Positions 27,591 through 38,000 of a stretch of DNA of 64,000 nucleotides are shown here, in pieces. Made by a program: the position numbers and the translations under genes. This DNA is from Bog-756 sp963741055 (GTDB taxonomy: Bacteria; Actinomycetota; Acidimicrobiia; Acidimicrobiales; RAAP-2): the NCBI GenBank assembly GCA_963741055.1, contig CAVUGU010000021.1, positions 1-64,000 of the forward strand. The letters are read 5' to 3'. The notes under the pieces are model-generated. The model was not told where the DNA came from. It searched no databases and was given only the letters and a program-made list of their open reading frames with translations. Position 1 is the stretch's first letter. Every line of letters begins with the position of its first letter.

Positions 27591-28778
27591 ATGGCGACCG
27601 AGAGCCGAAGCGAGAGCATCGCGATGACCAACGAACCCTCGCCGACCGCCTCCTCGGTCGTGGTGTGCTCACTCGAAGGCTGGAGTGAGGTCCGTCGGAG
27701 GATCCGGATCCTCGTGGACGAGCTGGTCGAGCTCGACCCGTCGCTCCGAGTGCTCTACGTCACGCCCGCGCACGACGTGGTCCACGAGTTGCGAAACCGG
27801 CGGTCGATCCGTGGCGAGCCCAAGTTCGAGCAGGTGGGTCCACGCATCCACGTGCTGCGGCCGAGGAAGTGGCTCCCCCGGGTCGTCGGCCCTTTCGCGG
27901 ACCGGTCGCTCGAGCGCCAGGTCCTCCACGCGATTCGTGTCCTCGGTCTCGACGTCCCCTTTGGTCTGGGTCAACGACGCGTCCTACGCGCGGTTCGCGG
28001 TCCGCTCCGGATGGCCGGTCGTCTACGACATCACCGACGACTGGCTGCTCACCGCGCTCGCCCCGCGCCAGCTCGAACGGCTGATGGACGACGAGCGGCT
28101 CCTCCTCGAGCGGAGCGAGGAGGTGGTCGTGTGCTCGCCGGCACTCGAACGGTCGCGCGGCCACAGCCGAAAGGTGGAGCTGATCCCGAACGCGGTCGAC
28201 GTCGAGCTCTTCAGCCGGCCCCGGCCCCGGCCCGATTCTCTCCGCCCGCGCCGGTCGTCCTCTACGCGGGGACGCTCCACGAGGAGCGAGTCGACGTCCC
28301 ACTGATCCTCGAGCTGGCCGAGGCGGCCCCTCACGTCTCGGTCGTGCTGCTCGGGCCCGACTGCCTCACTTCCCTGCACTCCTCCGAGCTCCGTCAACCC
28401 CGCAACGTGCACGTGCTCGGGCCGCGTCCCTACTCCGAGATCCCCGCCTACCTCCAGCACGCCGACGTGCTGATCGTCCCCCACCTGGTCAACGCCTTCA
28501 CCGAGAGCCTCGACCCGATCAAGGCCTACGAGTGCCTGGCGGCCGGCCGGCCGACGGTGGCGACGCCGGTCGCCGGTTTCCGTCATCTCGGGCCACCGAT
28601 CGTGGTCGCCGAGCGGTCCGCCTTCGTGGCGGCCGTCCTGGCGGCCCTCGAGGGGGCGGGCCCCCCGGGTGCTGCCGTCCCCCCCGACCAACACCGGGCG
28701 CCTATCCCTTCCTGGCACGAAAGAGCCCTTGCCATGGCCTCGGTGATGGACCGAGCCCGGCACGGAGGCGACCGATGA
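27591..28778 (+). CDS. TuaH-like glycosyltransferase (compensating frameshifts 27960/28240)
   Basis: About 395 residues. VVVCSLEGWSEVRRRIRILV at the N terminus, LRVLYVTPAHDVVHEL, then in a second frame YARFAVRSGWPVVYDITDDW and VVVCSPALERSRGHSRKVEL, then back in the first frame APVVLYAGTLHEERVDVPLI and ADVLIVPHLVNAFTESLDPI followed by KAYECLAAGRPTVATP. The VYDITDDW and ALIP/IVPH blocks resemble TuaH-type transferases. The two shifts cancel, so the raw frame is open throughout but its middle third is nonsense; this would be missed by simple ORF calling. GAGGA lies about 8 nt before ATG 27591. It diverges from the polymerase gene. Confidence 0.75.
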   Translation: MATESRSESIAMTNEPSPTASSVVVCSLEGWSEVRRRIRILVDELVELDPSLRVLYVTPAHDVVHELRNRRSIRGEPKFEQVGPRIHVLRPRKWLPRVVGPFADRSLERQVLHAIRVLGLDVPFGLGQRRVLRAVRGPLRMAGRLRHHRRLAAHRARPAPARTADGRRAAPPRAERGGGRVLAGTRTVARPQPKGGADPERGRRRALQPAPAPARFSPPAPVVLYAGTLHEERVDVPLILELAEAAPHVSVVLLGPDCLTSLHSSELRQPRNVHVLGPRPYSEIPAYLQHADVLIVPHLVNAFTESLDPIKAYECLAAGRPTVATPVAGFRHLGPPIVVAERSAFVAAVLAALEGAGPPGAAVPPDQHRAPIPSWHERALAMASVMDRARHGGDR

Positions 28779-28787
28779 CCACCGCCG

Positions 28788-28814
28788 GATCGCTCCGGCC
28801 CGGTCGGAGCGATC
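28788..28814 (+). terminator. Strong hairpin after the TuaH-like gene
   Basis: GATCGCTCCG (28788-28797), a 7-nt loop, then CGGAGCGATC (28805-28814): a perfect 10-bp stem starting 10 bp after the stop codon. No T-run follows, as is common for high-GC actinobacterial terminators. Confidence 0.5.
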
Positions 28815-28856
28815 GATCGGAGCGAATCGTGTACTGCGTTTACGGTCCCTCAGGTC

Positions 28857-28878
28857 GTATCCTCAATTAGAGGGATAC
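28857..28878 (+). promoter_or_regulatory. Inverted repeat in leader of the Wzz/BY-kinase gene
   Basis: GTATCCTC, loop AATTA, then GAGGGATAC: an 8-bp stem with one bulged G. The AT-rich centre is unusual for this region. It is placed about 70 bp before the inferred start and could be an operator or a leader hairpin. Confidence 0.4.
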
Positions 28879-28945
28879 CTCCCCGATCCGGGGTACGGCG
28901 ACCCCGACCGGCCGCCGTGGGCCCGTCGTCGAAAGCGAGCCACCG

Positions 28946-30538
28946 CTGACCATCCACCAATTCCTCGGGACGCTTTGGCGTCGGAAACTGATCATCCTGG
29001 TCAGCATGGTCGTCGCGCTCGCCGCCGCGCTCGGCTACTCCAAGGTCGCGAAGCCGAACTACCAGTCGTCCGCCCAGGTGCAGCTCAGCACCTCGAATGC
29101 GGCGTCGGGACAGAACTCGTCGCCGGTCACCTTCCCCGACCCGGTCCAGGAGCTCGGGAGCACCGCGGTCCAATCCGAGGCCGCCAAGATCCTCGGCGGC
29201 TCCGGTGCCTCGGCGGTGGCATCGGACGTCACCGGCACGGTCGACACGGTCTCGGGGGCACTCACCATCACCGCGTCGGATCCGGACCCGGCCCGGGCGC
29301 AGGCCGTGGCCAAGGCGTACTCGACCGCGTTCACCGATCAGATGCAGGCGATCGCCCAGGCGCAGATCAACAAGATCACCACGGTGATCAACCAGCAGCG
29401 GGCCGAGATCGCGGCGCTCCAGGCAGAGCCGGGCGCACTGGCCAACCCGCTCACCACCGCCCAGATCGCCTCGCTGACGGCGACGGTCAGCAACCTCGAG
29501 ACCGAGATCTCCAACATCCAGGTCGGTGAGCCGTACGCCTCGGTGGAGGTCGCGGCCAGCCATCCGACGACGCCGAGCGGCATCTCGACGGCGAAGCTCG
29601 CGCTGATCGGGCTCCTCGCCGGGTTCCTCGTCGGTTGTGGCATCGCCCTCGTCCTCGACCAGCTCGACACCCGCCTGCGCACCAGCCCCGAACTCGAGGC
29701 GCTCACCGAGGCCCCGGTGCTCGCCGAGCTCCCCCAGGACTCGGACGTGAAATCCGGCAAGGTGGCCATCGCCCTGGTCCAGGCGCCCCAGTCCCTCCTC
29801 GCGGAGTCGGTCCGCGAGCTCCGGACCAGTCTGCGGGTGATCGTCGGCGAAAACCCGTGCCCGACCATCGTCGTCACCTCCCCGGAGGCCGGCGACGGCA
29901 AGACCTTCGTCGCCGCCAACCTGGCCGCGGCGTGGGCGATGAGCGGCAGCAAGGTGGTGGTGGTCTCCGGCGACTTCCGGCGACCCCGGATCGAAGAGAT
30001 CTTCGGGATCGAGCACGGCCTGCCCGGATTCGCGGACGTCATCCAGGCCAACTGGAAGACCCCCGAGGAGGACGACCACCTCGCAACGGGTGCGACCCGC
30101 TCGGCCGGAGCGGACCTCGCTTCGCCGCGTGTGACCGGTAACGGGCGACCCCGACCGAAGGAGACCTCGATCTCCCCGATGCTGGTCCAGACCGGGATCA
30201 GGGGGCTCTACGTCCTTCCGGCCGGTACCTACCTGGACAACCCGGCGGAGCTCTTCGGCAGCCCGGGGATGCAGCCGGTCGTCGACCAGCTTCCCCTGCT
30301 GGCCGACGTCGTGCTGATCGACACCCCGCCGGTGCTCGCGGTGCCCGACACCGCGATCGTCGGCAGTCTGGCGCACGGGGCGATCGTCGTCGCCACCGAG
30401 GGACGCACCGACCGGGGCATGCTCGAACGGACGGTCCACCGCCTCGAGGCCACCAATTGCCACGTGCTCGGTCTCGTCCTCAACCGTGCACGCCACTCCC
30501 AAGTCGAGGCCTACCAGGCGTACACCTACCGGCATTGA
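28946..30538 (+). CDS. Wzz/BY-kinase fusion (polysaccharide chain-length regulator and tyrosine autokinase)
   Basis: 530 residues. The N terminus TIHQFLGTLWRRKLIILVSM opens a Wnz/Wzz domain with a first membrane helix, an extracytoplasmic helical hairpin (ITTVINQQRAEIAALQAEPG) and a second helix near residue 215-235 (LALIGLLAGFLVGCGIALVL). The cytoplasmic kinase has Walker A TSPEAGDGKTFVAANLA, Walker A' VVVVSGDFRRPR, Walker B DVVLIDTPPVLAVPD and a Tyr-bearing tail (VEAYQAYTYRH). It should set chain length together with Wzy and be reset by a tyrosine phosphatase. No ATG, GTG or TTG precedes the conserved start in frame; CTG 28946 is inferred, with ATG 29006 inside the first helix as the only alternative. 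Confidence 0.88.
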   Translation: MTIHQFLGTLWRRKLIILVSMVVALAAALGYSKVAKPNYQSSAQVQLSTSNAASGQNSSPVTFPDPVQELGSTAVQSEAAKILGGSGASAVASDVTGTVDTVSGALTITASDPDPARAQAVAKAYSTAFTDQMQAIAQAQINKITTVINQQRAEIAALQAEPGALANPLTTAQIASLTATVSNLETEISNIQVGEPYASVEVAASHPTTPSGISTAKLALIGLLAGFLVGCGIALVLDQLDTRLRTSPELEALTEAPVLAELPQDSDVKSGKVAIALVQAPQSLLAESVRELRTSLRVIVGENPCPTIVVTSPEAGDGKTFVAANLAAAWAMSGSKVVVVSGDFRRPRIEEIFGIEHGLPGFADVIQANWKTPEEDDHLATGATRSAGADLASPRVTGNGRPRPKETSISPMLVQTGIRGLYVLPAGTYLDNPAELFGSPGMQPVVDQLPLLADVVLIDTPPVLAVPDTAIVGSLAHGAIVVATEGRTDRGMLERTVHRLEATNCHVLGLVLNRARHSQVEAYQAYTYRH

Positions 30539-30563
30539 CCGCGCCACCGGCGCCCCGAGCCTG

Positions 30564-31466
30564 ATGGCGGCCGACGACATCGAGGTACTGGTGGTTGCGT
30601 ACCGCGCTGCCGAGTTGCTCGAGGTGTGCCTCCGCCGACTCGGAGCGGACTTCGCGGTCACCGTCGTCGACAACTCCTCGGACCATGAGGTGCGAGCGGT
30701 CGCGACCCGCCATCGCGCCACCTACCTCGACCCCGCGCACAACCTCGGATTCGCGGGCGGGGTGAACGTGGGATTGGCCAGGCGGTCGAATCCGTCCGCC
30801 GACCTCTTGCTGCTCAACCCCGACGCGTCCATCGATCCGTCGGGAGTCCGCGCTCTGCACCGGTTCCTCCATGCCCGAGACGATCTTGCCTGCGTCGCAC
30901 CGGCACAGTCGGACCCGGCGAGCGACACCGACATGCGAGTGGGATGGCCCTTCCCCACCCCGCTCGGTCCATGGATCGACGCGGTGGGGCTCGGCCGCTT
31001 CCGTCGCCGCAACGACTTCCTGATCGGTTCGATCCTCTTGCTCCGCGCCGAGGCGCTCGCCGAGGTCGGTCCGTTCGACGAACAGTTCTTCCTCTATGCC
31101 GAGGAAACCGACTGGCAGCGACGCGCCCACGACCTCGGATGGCATGTCGCCCTCTGTCCCGACGTGCACGCCCACCACGTGGGAGCCGGAACAGGCGGCG
31201 ACGCAGAAGAGCGAGAGACGCACTTCCACGCGTCGGCCGAGCGCTACGTACGCAAGCACTACGGAACGGCGGGCTGGTGGGTGTACCGCGCCGGCGCTCT
31301 CGTCGGGTCGTTCGCGCGCTCGCTCGTGCTCTCGGGCGAACGGGGCCGCGCCGCCGCCTTTCGCTTCCGGCTCTACCGTTCGGGGCCCTGTCATGCAGAA
31401 GCCGCGCTCGACGCGGCAGGTGGTTCGCGCCGAACCGTCCGACCTTCGCCCTCATCGCGAGACTGA
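30564..31466 (+). CDS. GT2 glycosyltransferase (rhamnosyltransferase-like)
   Basis: 300 residues with the GT-A fold of the WbbL-like group: VLVVAYRAAELLEVCLRRLG, VTVVDNSSDHEV, NLGFAGGVNVGLAR, then LLLLNPDASIDPSGV in the position of the metal-binding acidic motif. IGSILLLRAEALAEVGPFDE and FFLYAEETDWQRRAHDLGW supply the catalytic ED/W region. It is inverting, metal-dependent and cytoplasmic. It lies 25 bp downstream of the BY-kinase on the same strand, so it is probably cotranscribed. ATG 30564 is used; the open frame extends upstream into the kinase gene. Confidence 0.88.
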   Translation: MAADDIEVLVVAYRAAELLEVCLRRLGADFAVTVVDNSSDHEVRAVATRHRATYLDPAHNLGFAGGVNVGLARRSNPSADLLLLNPDASIDPSGVRALHRFLHARDDLACVAPAQSDPASDTDMRVGWPFPTPLGPWIDAVGLGRFRRRNDFLIGSILLLRAEALAEVGPFDEQFFLYAEETDWQRRAHDLGWHVALCPDVHAHHVGAGTGGDAEERETHFHASAERYVRKHYGTAGWWVYRAGALVGSFARSLVLSGERGRAAAFRFRLYRSGPCHAEAALDAAGGSRRTVRPSPSSRD

Positions 31467-31482
31467 CCGAGAGCGGCCCAGT

Positions 31483-32638
31483 TCAACCCCCTGTCGCCCG
31501 CTTCGTCCGGACCACCTCCTCCAACACCGTCTCCAGCGAGCCCATCAGCGCGTCCCAGCGGTACTGGGTCACGGTGCCCGGCGCCGCCCGGCTCCACGCG
31601 GCACGCACCTCGGGGTCCATGCCTTGGCCCAACAGGCCGACCAGCTCCTCGACGTCATGGGGGTCGCGCATGCGCAAGCCGTTCACACCGTCGACGATCG
31701 CGTCGCCCGCACCCGGCACCGAAGAGGTCAGCACGGGTACCCCACTGGCCAACGCCTCCACGATGGCGAGTGAGAACGCCTCGTACTCGGTCGGCATGAC
31801 GAACAGGTCGGCCGCGGCGTGCTGGCGCCCCACGTCCGACGACGATCCCAGGTACTGGACGCGGTCGCGCACCGATGGGTCGCCCAGGGCGTCGACGAAG
31901 GGCTGAGGCGTGAGGAGCCCGACCAGCAGCAGGCGCACCGACCGGTCGTCGAGGCGCGCCATCGCGGAGAGCACCACCGCCAATCCCTTGCGCTGCCACT
32001 CGTTGGCCACCATCAACAACACCACGTCGTCGGGCCCGTAGCCGAGCTCGGCGCGCGCCTTCGCCCGGAGCTCGTGACGCCGCTCGGGCGAGAACTCGTC
32101 CGGGGAGAACCCGTTGTGGATGACGGTGACCGGATTGTCGGTCAACCCGTAGAGGGACGCCAGGTCGCTCGCCACCTGCGCCGCCGCCGGCACCAGGTGT
32201 CCGTGGCGGGCTTTCCCGTAGAACACCCGCTCTTGAGCCAGCCCCACCACGTGGCGCGGCATCAGATAACGGGACTGCGGTGGGAGCCGGCGGCCGTGCA
32301 CCGTCGCCGGGCCGGACCGTGCCAGCCACGCCCGATGCACACTGTTGACCACGTAGACGTCGCAGGGTGGGCACTCACTGCCGTAGGCCACGGTCACATC
32401 GGCTCGGCAGTGGCCGAGTGCCCTCGCCGCGGCGAACCGGAAGGCCACCGGGTCGAGCGGCCCGAGCGACCGGGTCGCAGCCACCGGAACGTGGGTCACG
32501 CCCTCGGGCAGGTCCTCCACCTCGCGCGCCACCACCATCACCTCGTGGCGAGAGGCGAGGTACGCCGCCGCCTCCCACATGATCCGCTCGACGCCGCCGC
32601 GGCGCGAGCAATGCGGGAAGACCGAGCGCGACGCGCAC
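31483..32638 (-). CDS. GT4 glycosyltransferase (frameshift near 32615)
   Basis: About 385 residues. The beginning VRVAL (GTG 32638) is in one frame and VFPHCSRRGGVERIMWEAAA in another, so one extra base lies near 32610-32618. Further landmarks: RADVTVAYGSECPPCDVYVV, VTVIHNGFSPDEFSPERR, VVLLMVANEWQRKGLAVVLS and FVMPTEYEAFSLAIVEALAS with the donor-site Glu pair. It is probably retaining, adding a sugar to the lipid-linked repeat unit. It converges on the GT2 gene with only 16 bp between stops, and diverges from the next GT4 at 32704. Confidence 0.83.
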
Positions 32639-32703
32639 CGGCAGGCATGATAGGAGGGGCATCGACACGACGAGTGCACCATCCGCCCATCGAGAGGAGC
32701 TCC

Positions 32704-33762
32704 GTGTCCAGAAGCCCTGCCGGCGGAACCGGTCCGGTCGGAGCGGGCCCGCTCACCATCATCCAGGTGGTCCGGAGCGACGAGTACGCCGGCGTCGAGC
32801 GCTACGTCAGCGAGGTGAGCAGCTCGCTCGCCTCCCGCGGGCACCGTGTGACCGTCATCGGCGGTGAGCCGGCACGGATGAGGTCCGAGCTGCCGCCGCA
32901 GGTCGCCATCCGGGGTGCGAGGACCGTCGCCGGCACCGCCGTCGCGCTGCTCGGCCGACGCGACGCCGACCTGGTGCACGTCCACATGACCGCGGCCGAG
33001 ATCGCGGCATGGCTGGTCCATCCCGTCGTGCGCGCGCCGATCGTCGCCACCCGGCACTTCCCTGCCGAGCGCGGGAGTTCACCGGCGGCACGGATGGTCG
33101 CACGGTGGGCGAGCCGGTCGTTGGCACGAGACGTCGCGATCAGCCGGTTCGTCGCGGAGCAGGTCGCGGGACCGAGCGAGTTGATTCCGAACGGAGTCGC
33201 CGATCGTCCCCAGGCGCCCCTCGACAACCCGGTCGTCCTCGTGCTCCAGCGTCTCGCTCCCGAGAAGGAGCCCGACGTCGGGTTGCGGGCCTGGGCGCAG
33301 AGCCGCCTCGCCGAGCAGGGTTGGCGTCTCGTCGTCGCCGGCTCGGGCGAGCTGGCCGGAAGCCTGGTTCGCCTTGCCGGCGAGCTCGGAGTGTCCGACA
33401 GCGTCGAGTTCGTCGGACGGGTCCGCGACACCGACTCGCTGCTGGCCGGCAGCTCGATCCTCCTGGCGACCGCCCCGGGGGAGCCCTTCGGCCTCTCGGT
33501 GGTCGAGGCGATGGCCCACGGCCTGCCGGTCGTCGCGGCAGCCGGTGGCGGCCACCTCGAGACCGTCGCGGATTCCGGCATCCTCTTTCCCCCCGGCGAC
33601 CCGGGCGCAGCGGCGACCGGCTTGACCGAGCTGGCCGGCTCGGAGCGGCGGCGTGTCGAGATGGGACGCGTGCTGCGCCGGCGCCAACAGGAGCTCTACT
33701 CACTCGAACTCCACGTCGACCGGCTCGAGGGGCTCTACCGCGAGGTGGTTGCGGCCAGGTAG
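32704..33762 (+). CDS. GT4 glycosyltransferase
   Basis: 352 residues, intact, GTG start after GAGAGGAGCTCC. Motifs: LTIIQVVRSDEYAGVERYVS (GT-B N-domain loop), DADLVHVHMTAAEIAAWLV, PIVATRHFP, SELIPNGVADRP, VLVLQRLAPEKEPDVGLRAW and TAPGEPFGLSVVEAMAHGLP. The domain order and length are normal for the family. The terminal 28 bp overlap the convergent GT4 gene, an unusual amount of shared coding for two full-length proteins. The acceptor is unknown. Confidence 0.87.
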   Translation: MSRSPAGGTGPVGAGPLTIIQVVRSDEYAGVERYVSEVSSSLASRGHRVTVIGGEPARMRSELPPQVAIRGARTVAGTAVALLGRRDADLVHVHMTAAEIAAWLVHPVVRAPIVATRHFPAERGSSPAARMVARWASRSLARDVAISRFVAEQVAGPSELIPNGVADRPQAPLDNPVVLVLQRLAPEKEPDVGLRAWAQSRLAEQGWRLVVAGSGELAGSLVRLAGELGVSDSVEFVGRVRDTDSLLAGSSILLATAPGEPFGLSVVEAMAHGLPVVAAAGGGHLETVADSGILFPPGDPGAAATGLTELAGSERRRVEMGRVLRRRQQELYSLELHVDRLEGLYREVVAAR

Positions 33763-34847
33763 AGATCCGCCTGGGCGTCCGCGACCCGCGACCACGAGCA
33801 CCGGGCCGCGTCCGCCGGCCCGGCCGCGTGCAGCCGCTCCCACAAGCCGGGCTCCTCGAGGAATCGGACCAGTGCGCGGCGGAGCGCGTCGGGGTCCCGA
33901 GGTGGCACCAGCAGCCCGGAATCCCCGACCACGTCGGGCAGCGCGCCGCTGTCGCTGGCGACGACCGGCACGCCCGAGGCCTGGGCCTCGACGACGACCC
34001 GTCCGAATTGCTCGATCCAGCCGGGCATCGGCACCGACGGAACGGCCAGCACCTCGAAGCGACGGTAGACCTCCGGGACGTCCGCCTCGTCGACGAAGCC
34101 GTGGAAGCTCACCCGGTCCTCGATGCGCAGCGTCGTCGCCAGTGCACGCAGAGCTTCCTCCTCGGGACCGGTCCCGAAGATCTCGAGCCGCAATCGGGGT
34201 TCGGGCGCCACGGCGCGGAGGAGGACGTCGACACCCTTGTGAGGGATCAGCCGCCCGACGAAGCCGACGTGCAACGTGCCGACCGGTGCCGGACGCGACG
34301 ACGAGGTGAACCGCTCGACGTCCACTCCGAGCGGGAGGACGACGTGCACTCCGCGGAGGCCCTTGCGGCGGAGGATGGCGCCTGCTTCCGCGTTGCAGGT
34401 GTAGGCCCCCGCCATGTGGCGGAGTGCAACGCGCTCGAACCACCGGAAGGGTGGCGGGTAGCGCTTCTCGATGTTCTGCGCGGAGGAGACCACGTAAGGG
34501 ACGTGTCGAGCGCGAAACCACCGGATCAGGAGGACCTCCGCCACCGCCAGCCCGAAGGGCTCCTCGTGCAGGTCGATGAGGTCCCAACGTCGCGATCCGA
34601 CCAGACGCCAGAGCGCCAAAGGGTCGTAGAGGAACAGGTTGGGATGGTGTCCGAAGGTGCGGACCGCGACGGCGAAGGTGTCACCGGCGGGGTCGAACTG
34701 GACCGGCGACCCACCCTCCTCCCAGCGGTTCGCGGTGACGAGCACGAGATCGACGCCGCGTGCGCGCAGCTGGCGCTCGCGCTCGCGCCACGCGGTGACC
34801 ACCCCGCTCTTCGAGATCCGGAGGACGTGGAGACGACCGTCGGTCAC
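33735..34847 (-). CDS. GT4 glycosyltransferase
   Basis: About 370 residues. LHVLRISKSGVVTAWRERER begins the N domain; WDLIDLHEEPFGLAVAEVLL and VPYVVSSAQNIEKRYPPPFR are unusually specific for the GumH/WfgS-like group. The C domain has VGTLHVGFVGRLIPHKGVDV, LRLEIFGTGPEEEALR and PSVPMPGWIEQFGRVVVEAQ with the donor Glu pair. Start choice: GTG 34847 has GAGG at good spacing, and GTG 34865 is 18 nt further upstream. The upstream 156 bp separate it from the large secreted protein, which is divergent. Confidence 0.85.
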   Translation of the reverse strand: MTDGRLHVLRISKSGVVTAWRERERQLRARGVDLVLVTANRWEEGGSPVQFDPAGDTFAVAVRTFGHHPNLFLYDPLALWRLVGSRRWDLIDLHEEPFGLAVAEVLLIRWFRARHVPYVVSSAQNIEKRYPPPFRWFERVALRHMAGAYTCNAEAGAILRRKGLRGVHVVLPLGVDVERFTSSSRPAPVGTLHVGFVGRLIPHKGVDVLLRAVAPEPRLRLEIFGTGPEEEALRALATTLRIEDRVSFHGFVDEADVPEVYRRFEVLAVPSVPMPGWIEQFGRVVVEAQASGVPVVASDSGALPDVVGDSGLLVPPRDPDALRRALVRFLEEPGLWERLHAAGPADAARCSWSRVADAQADLYLAATTSR

Positions 34848-35003
34848 TGCCGCCTCGGGCGTCGCCACTCCTCGGATCGTACCGCGACGAGTGTGGTTCA
34901 GAGGACCTGCGTGTGGGGGGTGTCGCACTCGAAGTGGTCACCGCGTCGACGTTCTGAGTGAAATTTTTCCTCAAGATCTCGGACCGGCCGCCGATGGGCA
35001 GGT

Positions 35004-38000
35004 GTGGGGTGGGCAGGAAGCCGGTTTGCCGCGTCACGCCCGAAGCGGGTCTACACGCTCGCATCGGTCGCCGTCCTGTGCGCAGTGGTCCCGACCCTTG
35101 CCGGCGTCGCCGACCCGGCGCACGCCGCAGCGCCCTCCTCCCAGATCCCCGGCTCGGTCGCCGCGCCCGCCGCGTCGGAGGTCAGCCCGATCTGCGACGC
35201 GCCCGACCCGAGCGGTGTGCTCGGCCCCGAATCGAGCCTGCCCTCGGATCCGACCACGACGGTGGCCACCCCCTCGGGCGGGGTGTCGAGCTTCGCGGCC
35301 ACCTCGAGCAACCTCTACGTCAACACCGGCTCGGCACTCGACACCTACTCCTTGACCGGGAGCCTCGTCCGCTCGTTCTCGCTGCCGGGCGCGTTCGCCT
35401 CGTCGAAGGAGCCCTCCCAGCCGGTGGTCGACCCGTCGGGCGACATCTACCTCTCGAGCAACTACGGACAGATCGTCGACAAGTTCTCGCCGACCGGCTC
35501 GCTGCTCTGGTCGGTCGACCCGCACAACGGCAGTCCCGAAGGGCTGTTCGGGATCACCACCGGGTCGGGGTTCGAACTCGCGGTGAGCCTCGTGCAGAAC
35601 ACCTCGTCGAGCGATCTCCTCGACCTCTCGACCGGAGCGGTCGACGGCTCGTTCCCCTTGGTCGACGACGGGTACGTGACCGAAGAGTCCGACGGCAACT
35701 TCCTCTACTCGCAAGGTGGCTACGTCGAGACGGTGAGCCCGAGCGGGGCGGTGCTCTCCAAGTTCGGGTCGTCGGTGACCCAGCAGAACGGCGCGCACAC
35801 CGGGGCGGGGTTCGAGTTCTCGAACGGCGGTCAAGCGGTGCAGGGACCCGACGGCACCATCTACACCTCGGACCCGAAGGACACCTTCGAGGCGACCTCG
35901 CCCAGCGGTGACCTGCTCGCCACCACCACCTTGGCCGGCAACCTCCAAGTCGGCAGCGGGGGCTTCTACCTGGTCGGCTCCACCCTCTACTTCCAAGGCG
36001 GCCCGGTCTACAACGACGCCGGCGACAACATCTCGTCGATCCCGCTTTCGACCCTGCAAGCCGAGCTCTCTGCGGTCCACCGCCCCTACGACACCCTCGG
36101 GTGGGGAGCCGGGCTCACCACCGGAGCAACCGGCAACTACTTCGCCGCCGGCACCACCCCCTCGGTCGACGCCACCTTCGACTCGTGGTGGAGCGGGCAG
36201 GCCTCCCACCTCCAGCTCCAATACTCGGTCGAGAACACCGCCTCGCTCGACGCCGAGCGCGTCCCGGCCGGAACCACCCTCTCCTTGCCGACCAACGCCT
36301 CGTCGCTCGCGTCGATCCCGCTCACACTGCCCGCCTCCGACGAGGTGCCCGGCCCCTACCTCGTGCAGGCCTCCCTCTTCGACACCTCGACCTCGCCCCC
36401 GACCCGGCTCGGCACCACCTGCCTGCCCTACACGGTCGGCGCGACCGGCGACGGCCTCGACTTCGCCACCCTGCCGAGCGGCGCCGGCGGCGGCGGGCCG
36501 AGCGACCCGCGGGGAGTCGCGCTCAACTCGCAGCTCGGCCTCAACGGTTTTCGCGGAGCCAGTGTCAACTGGTCCACCTTCCTCCCCAACTGCTCGGCGT
36601 CCGCCCCGACCGCCGCGGCCTGTTCGTCGTCCGCGATGGACTTCAGCGACGCCTCGACCTCCTACTACCAGGCGGCCGCCACCGCGCTCGCCGACCACGT
36701 GACCTACTGGGTGCAGGTGAGCAACGGCGACTCGCTCTCGACGGCGCTGGTGAACGGCGGCTACTGGCAGGGGGACATCGCGGCGCTCGTCCGCCACTAC
36801 AGCACCGTCCCGGCCGGGTGCGGCCAATGTGCCCCGGTGACCATGTGGGAACCGTGGAACGAGTCGAACAACACCGGGTGGTCGAACGCGGCCGACTACG
36901 TGACCAAGGTGCTCGCCCCGTTCTACGCCGCGGTCAAGTCGGTGCTCCCGGGGAGCGCCTCGACGGTGATCGGCGGCTCGACCATCGACGTCGCCTACAG
37001 CTGGTGGCAACAGCTGGTCGCGGCCGGCGGCCTCGCCGACATGGACGTGGCGGCCATCCATCCCTACACCGGCTCGAACGACTCCTTCGAAGAGGACGGC
37101 AAGCCCGCCCAGATCGAGCCAGCTCGAAGGTCTGCTCGCCGGCAAGCCGCTCTGGTTCACCGAGGTCGGGTGGTGGAACGACGGCGACTACAACTTCCTC
37201 GCCCAGGCCAACGACGTGACCCGGGCGATGCTCTGGCAAAAGGCGCTCTCGATCCCGGTGTGGAACTACTTCTACGACGAGGGCAACTGGGGCAACTGGG
37301 GGGTGAGCTTCTCCCTCATCCAGGCGGGCAGCGTCGACGACTACGTGAAGCCGGCCGCCCTCGCGGCGATGACCACCTCGAACCAGATCGCCGCCCGCCC
37401 CTACCTCGGGATGCCCTCGACCGGGATGCCCCAGACCTACCAGGCCCTCTTCGGGCCCGACGGGGCGAGCCCGGACCGGCTCGACGCGGTGTGGTCCGAC
37501 GGGCTCTCGAGCACCGGCACGGTCACCTTCTCGGTGCCGGGCGGCGGGTCGATTCCGGTGACGGTCACCACCGAGTACGGGGAGAGCACCGCGGTGTCGG
37601 TCACCTCGGGGACCCCTTACGCCCTGCCGATCGGCGATCAGGTCACCTACCTCGCCTATCCGGCGGGTGACACCGTGACCGTCTCCCCGACCGAGACCTT
37701 CGGGGCCGATCTCGCGGCGGCCACCTCCGGCGCCAGGGCGACGGCGTCGAGCGGCAACCCGTCGGCGGCCATCGCCGGGCTGCCCGCCGGCTACGGCAAC
37801 GGCTGGACCTCTGGTCGACGGCGACACCACCCCCTCGCTCACCGTCACCCTGGCGAGCGCCTCCACCATCAACCGGATCGTCGTCGACACCCAGTCGGCC
37901 GGGTCGGTCGCGACCGGCGTGCGCGACTACACCCTCTCGGTCGACGAGCCCGGGACCGGCTGGAGCACCGTCGCCACCGAGGTCGGCCAGTATCGCGACC

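Noticed and set aside
28857..28878. Intrinsic terminator upstream of the BY-kinase
   Set aside because: The stem has a bulge, is close to the gene start and has no T-tract; the stronger stem at 28788-28814 fits the terminator role better.
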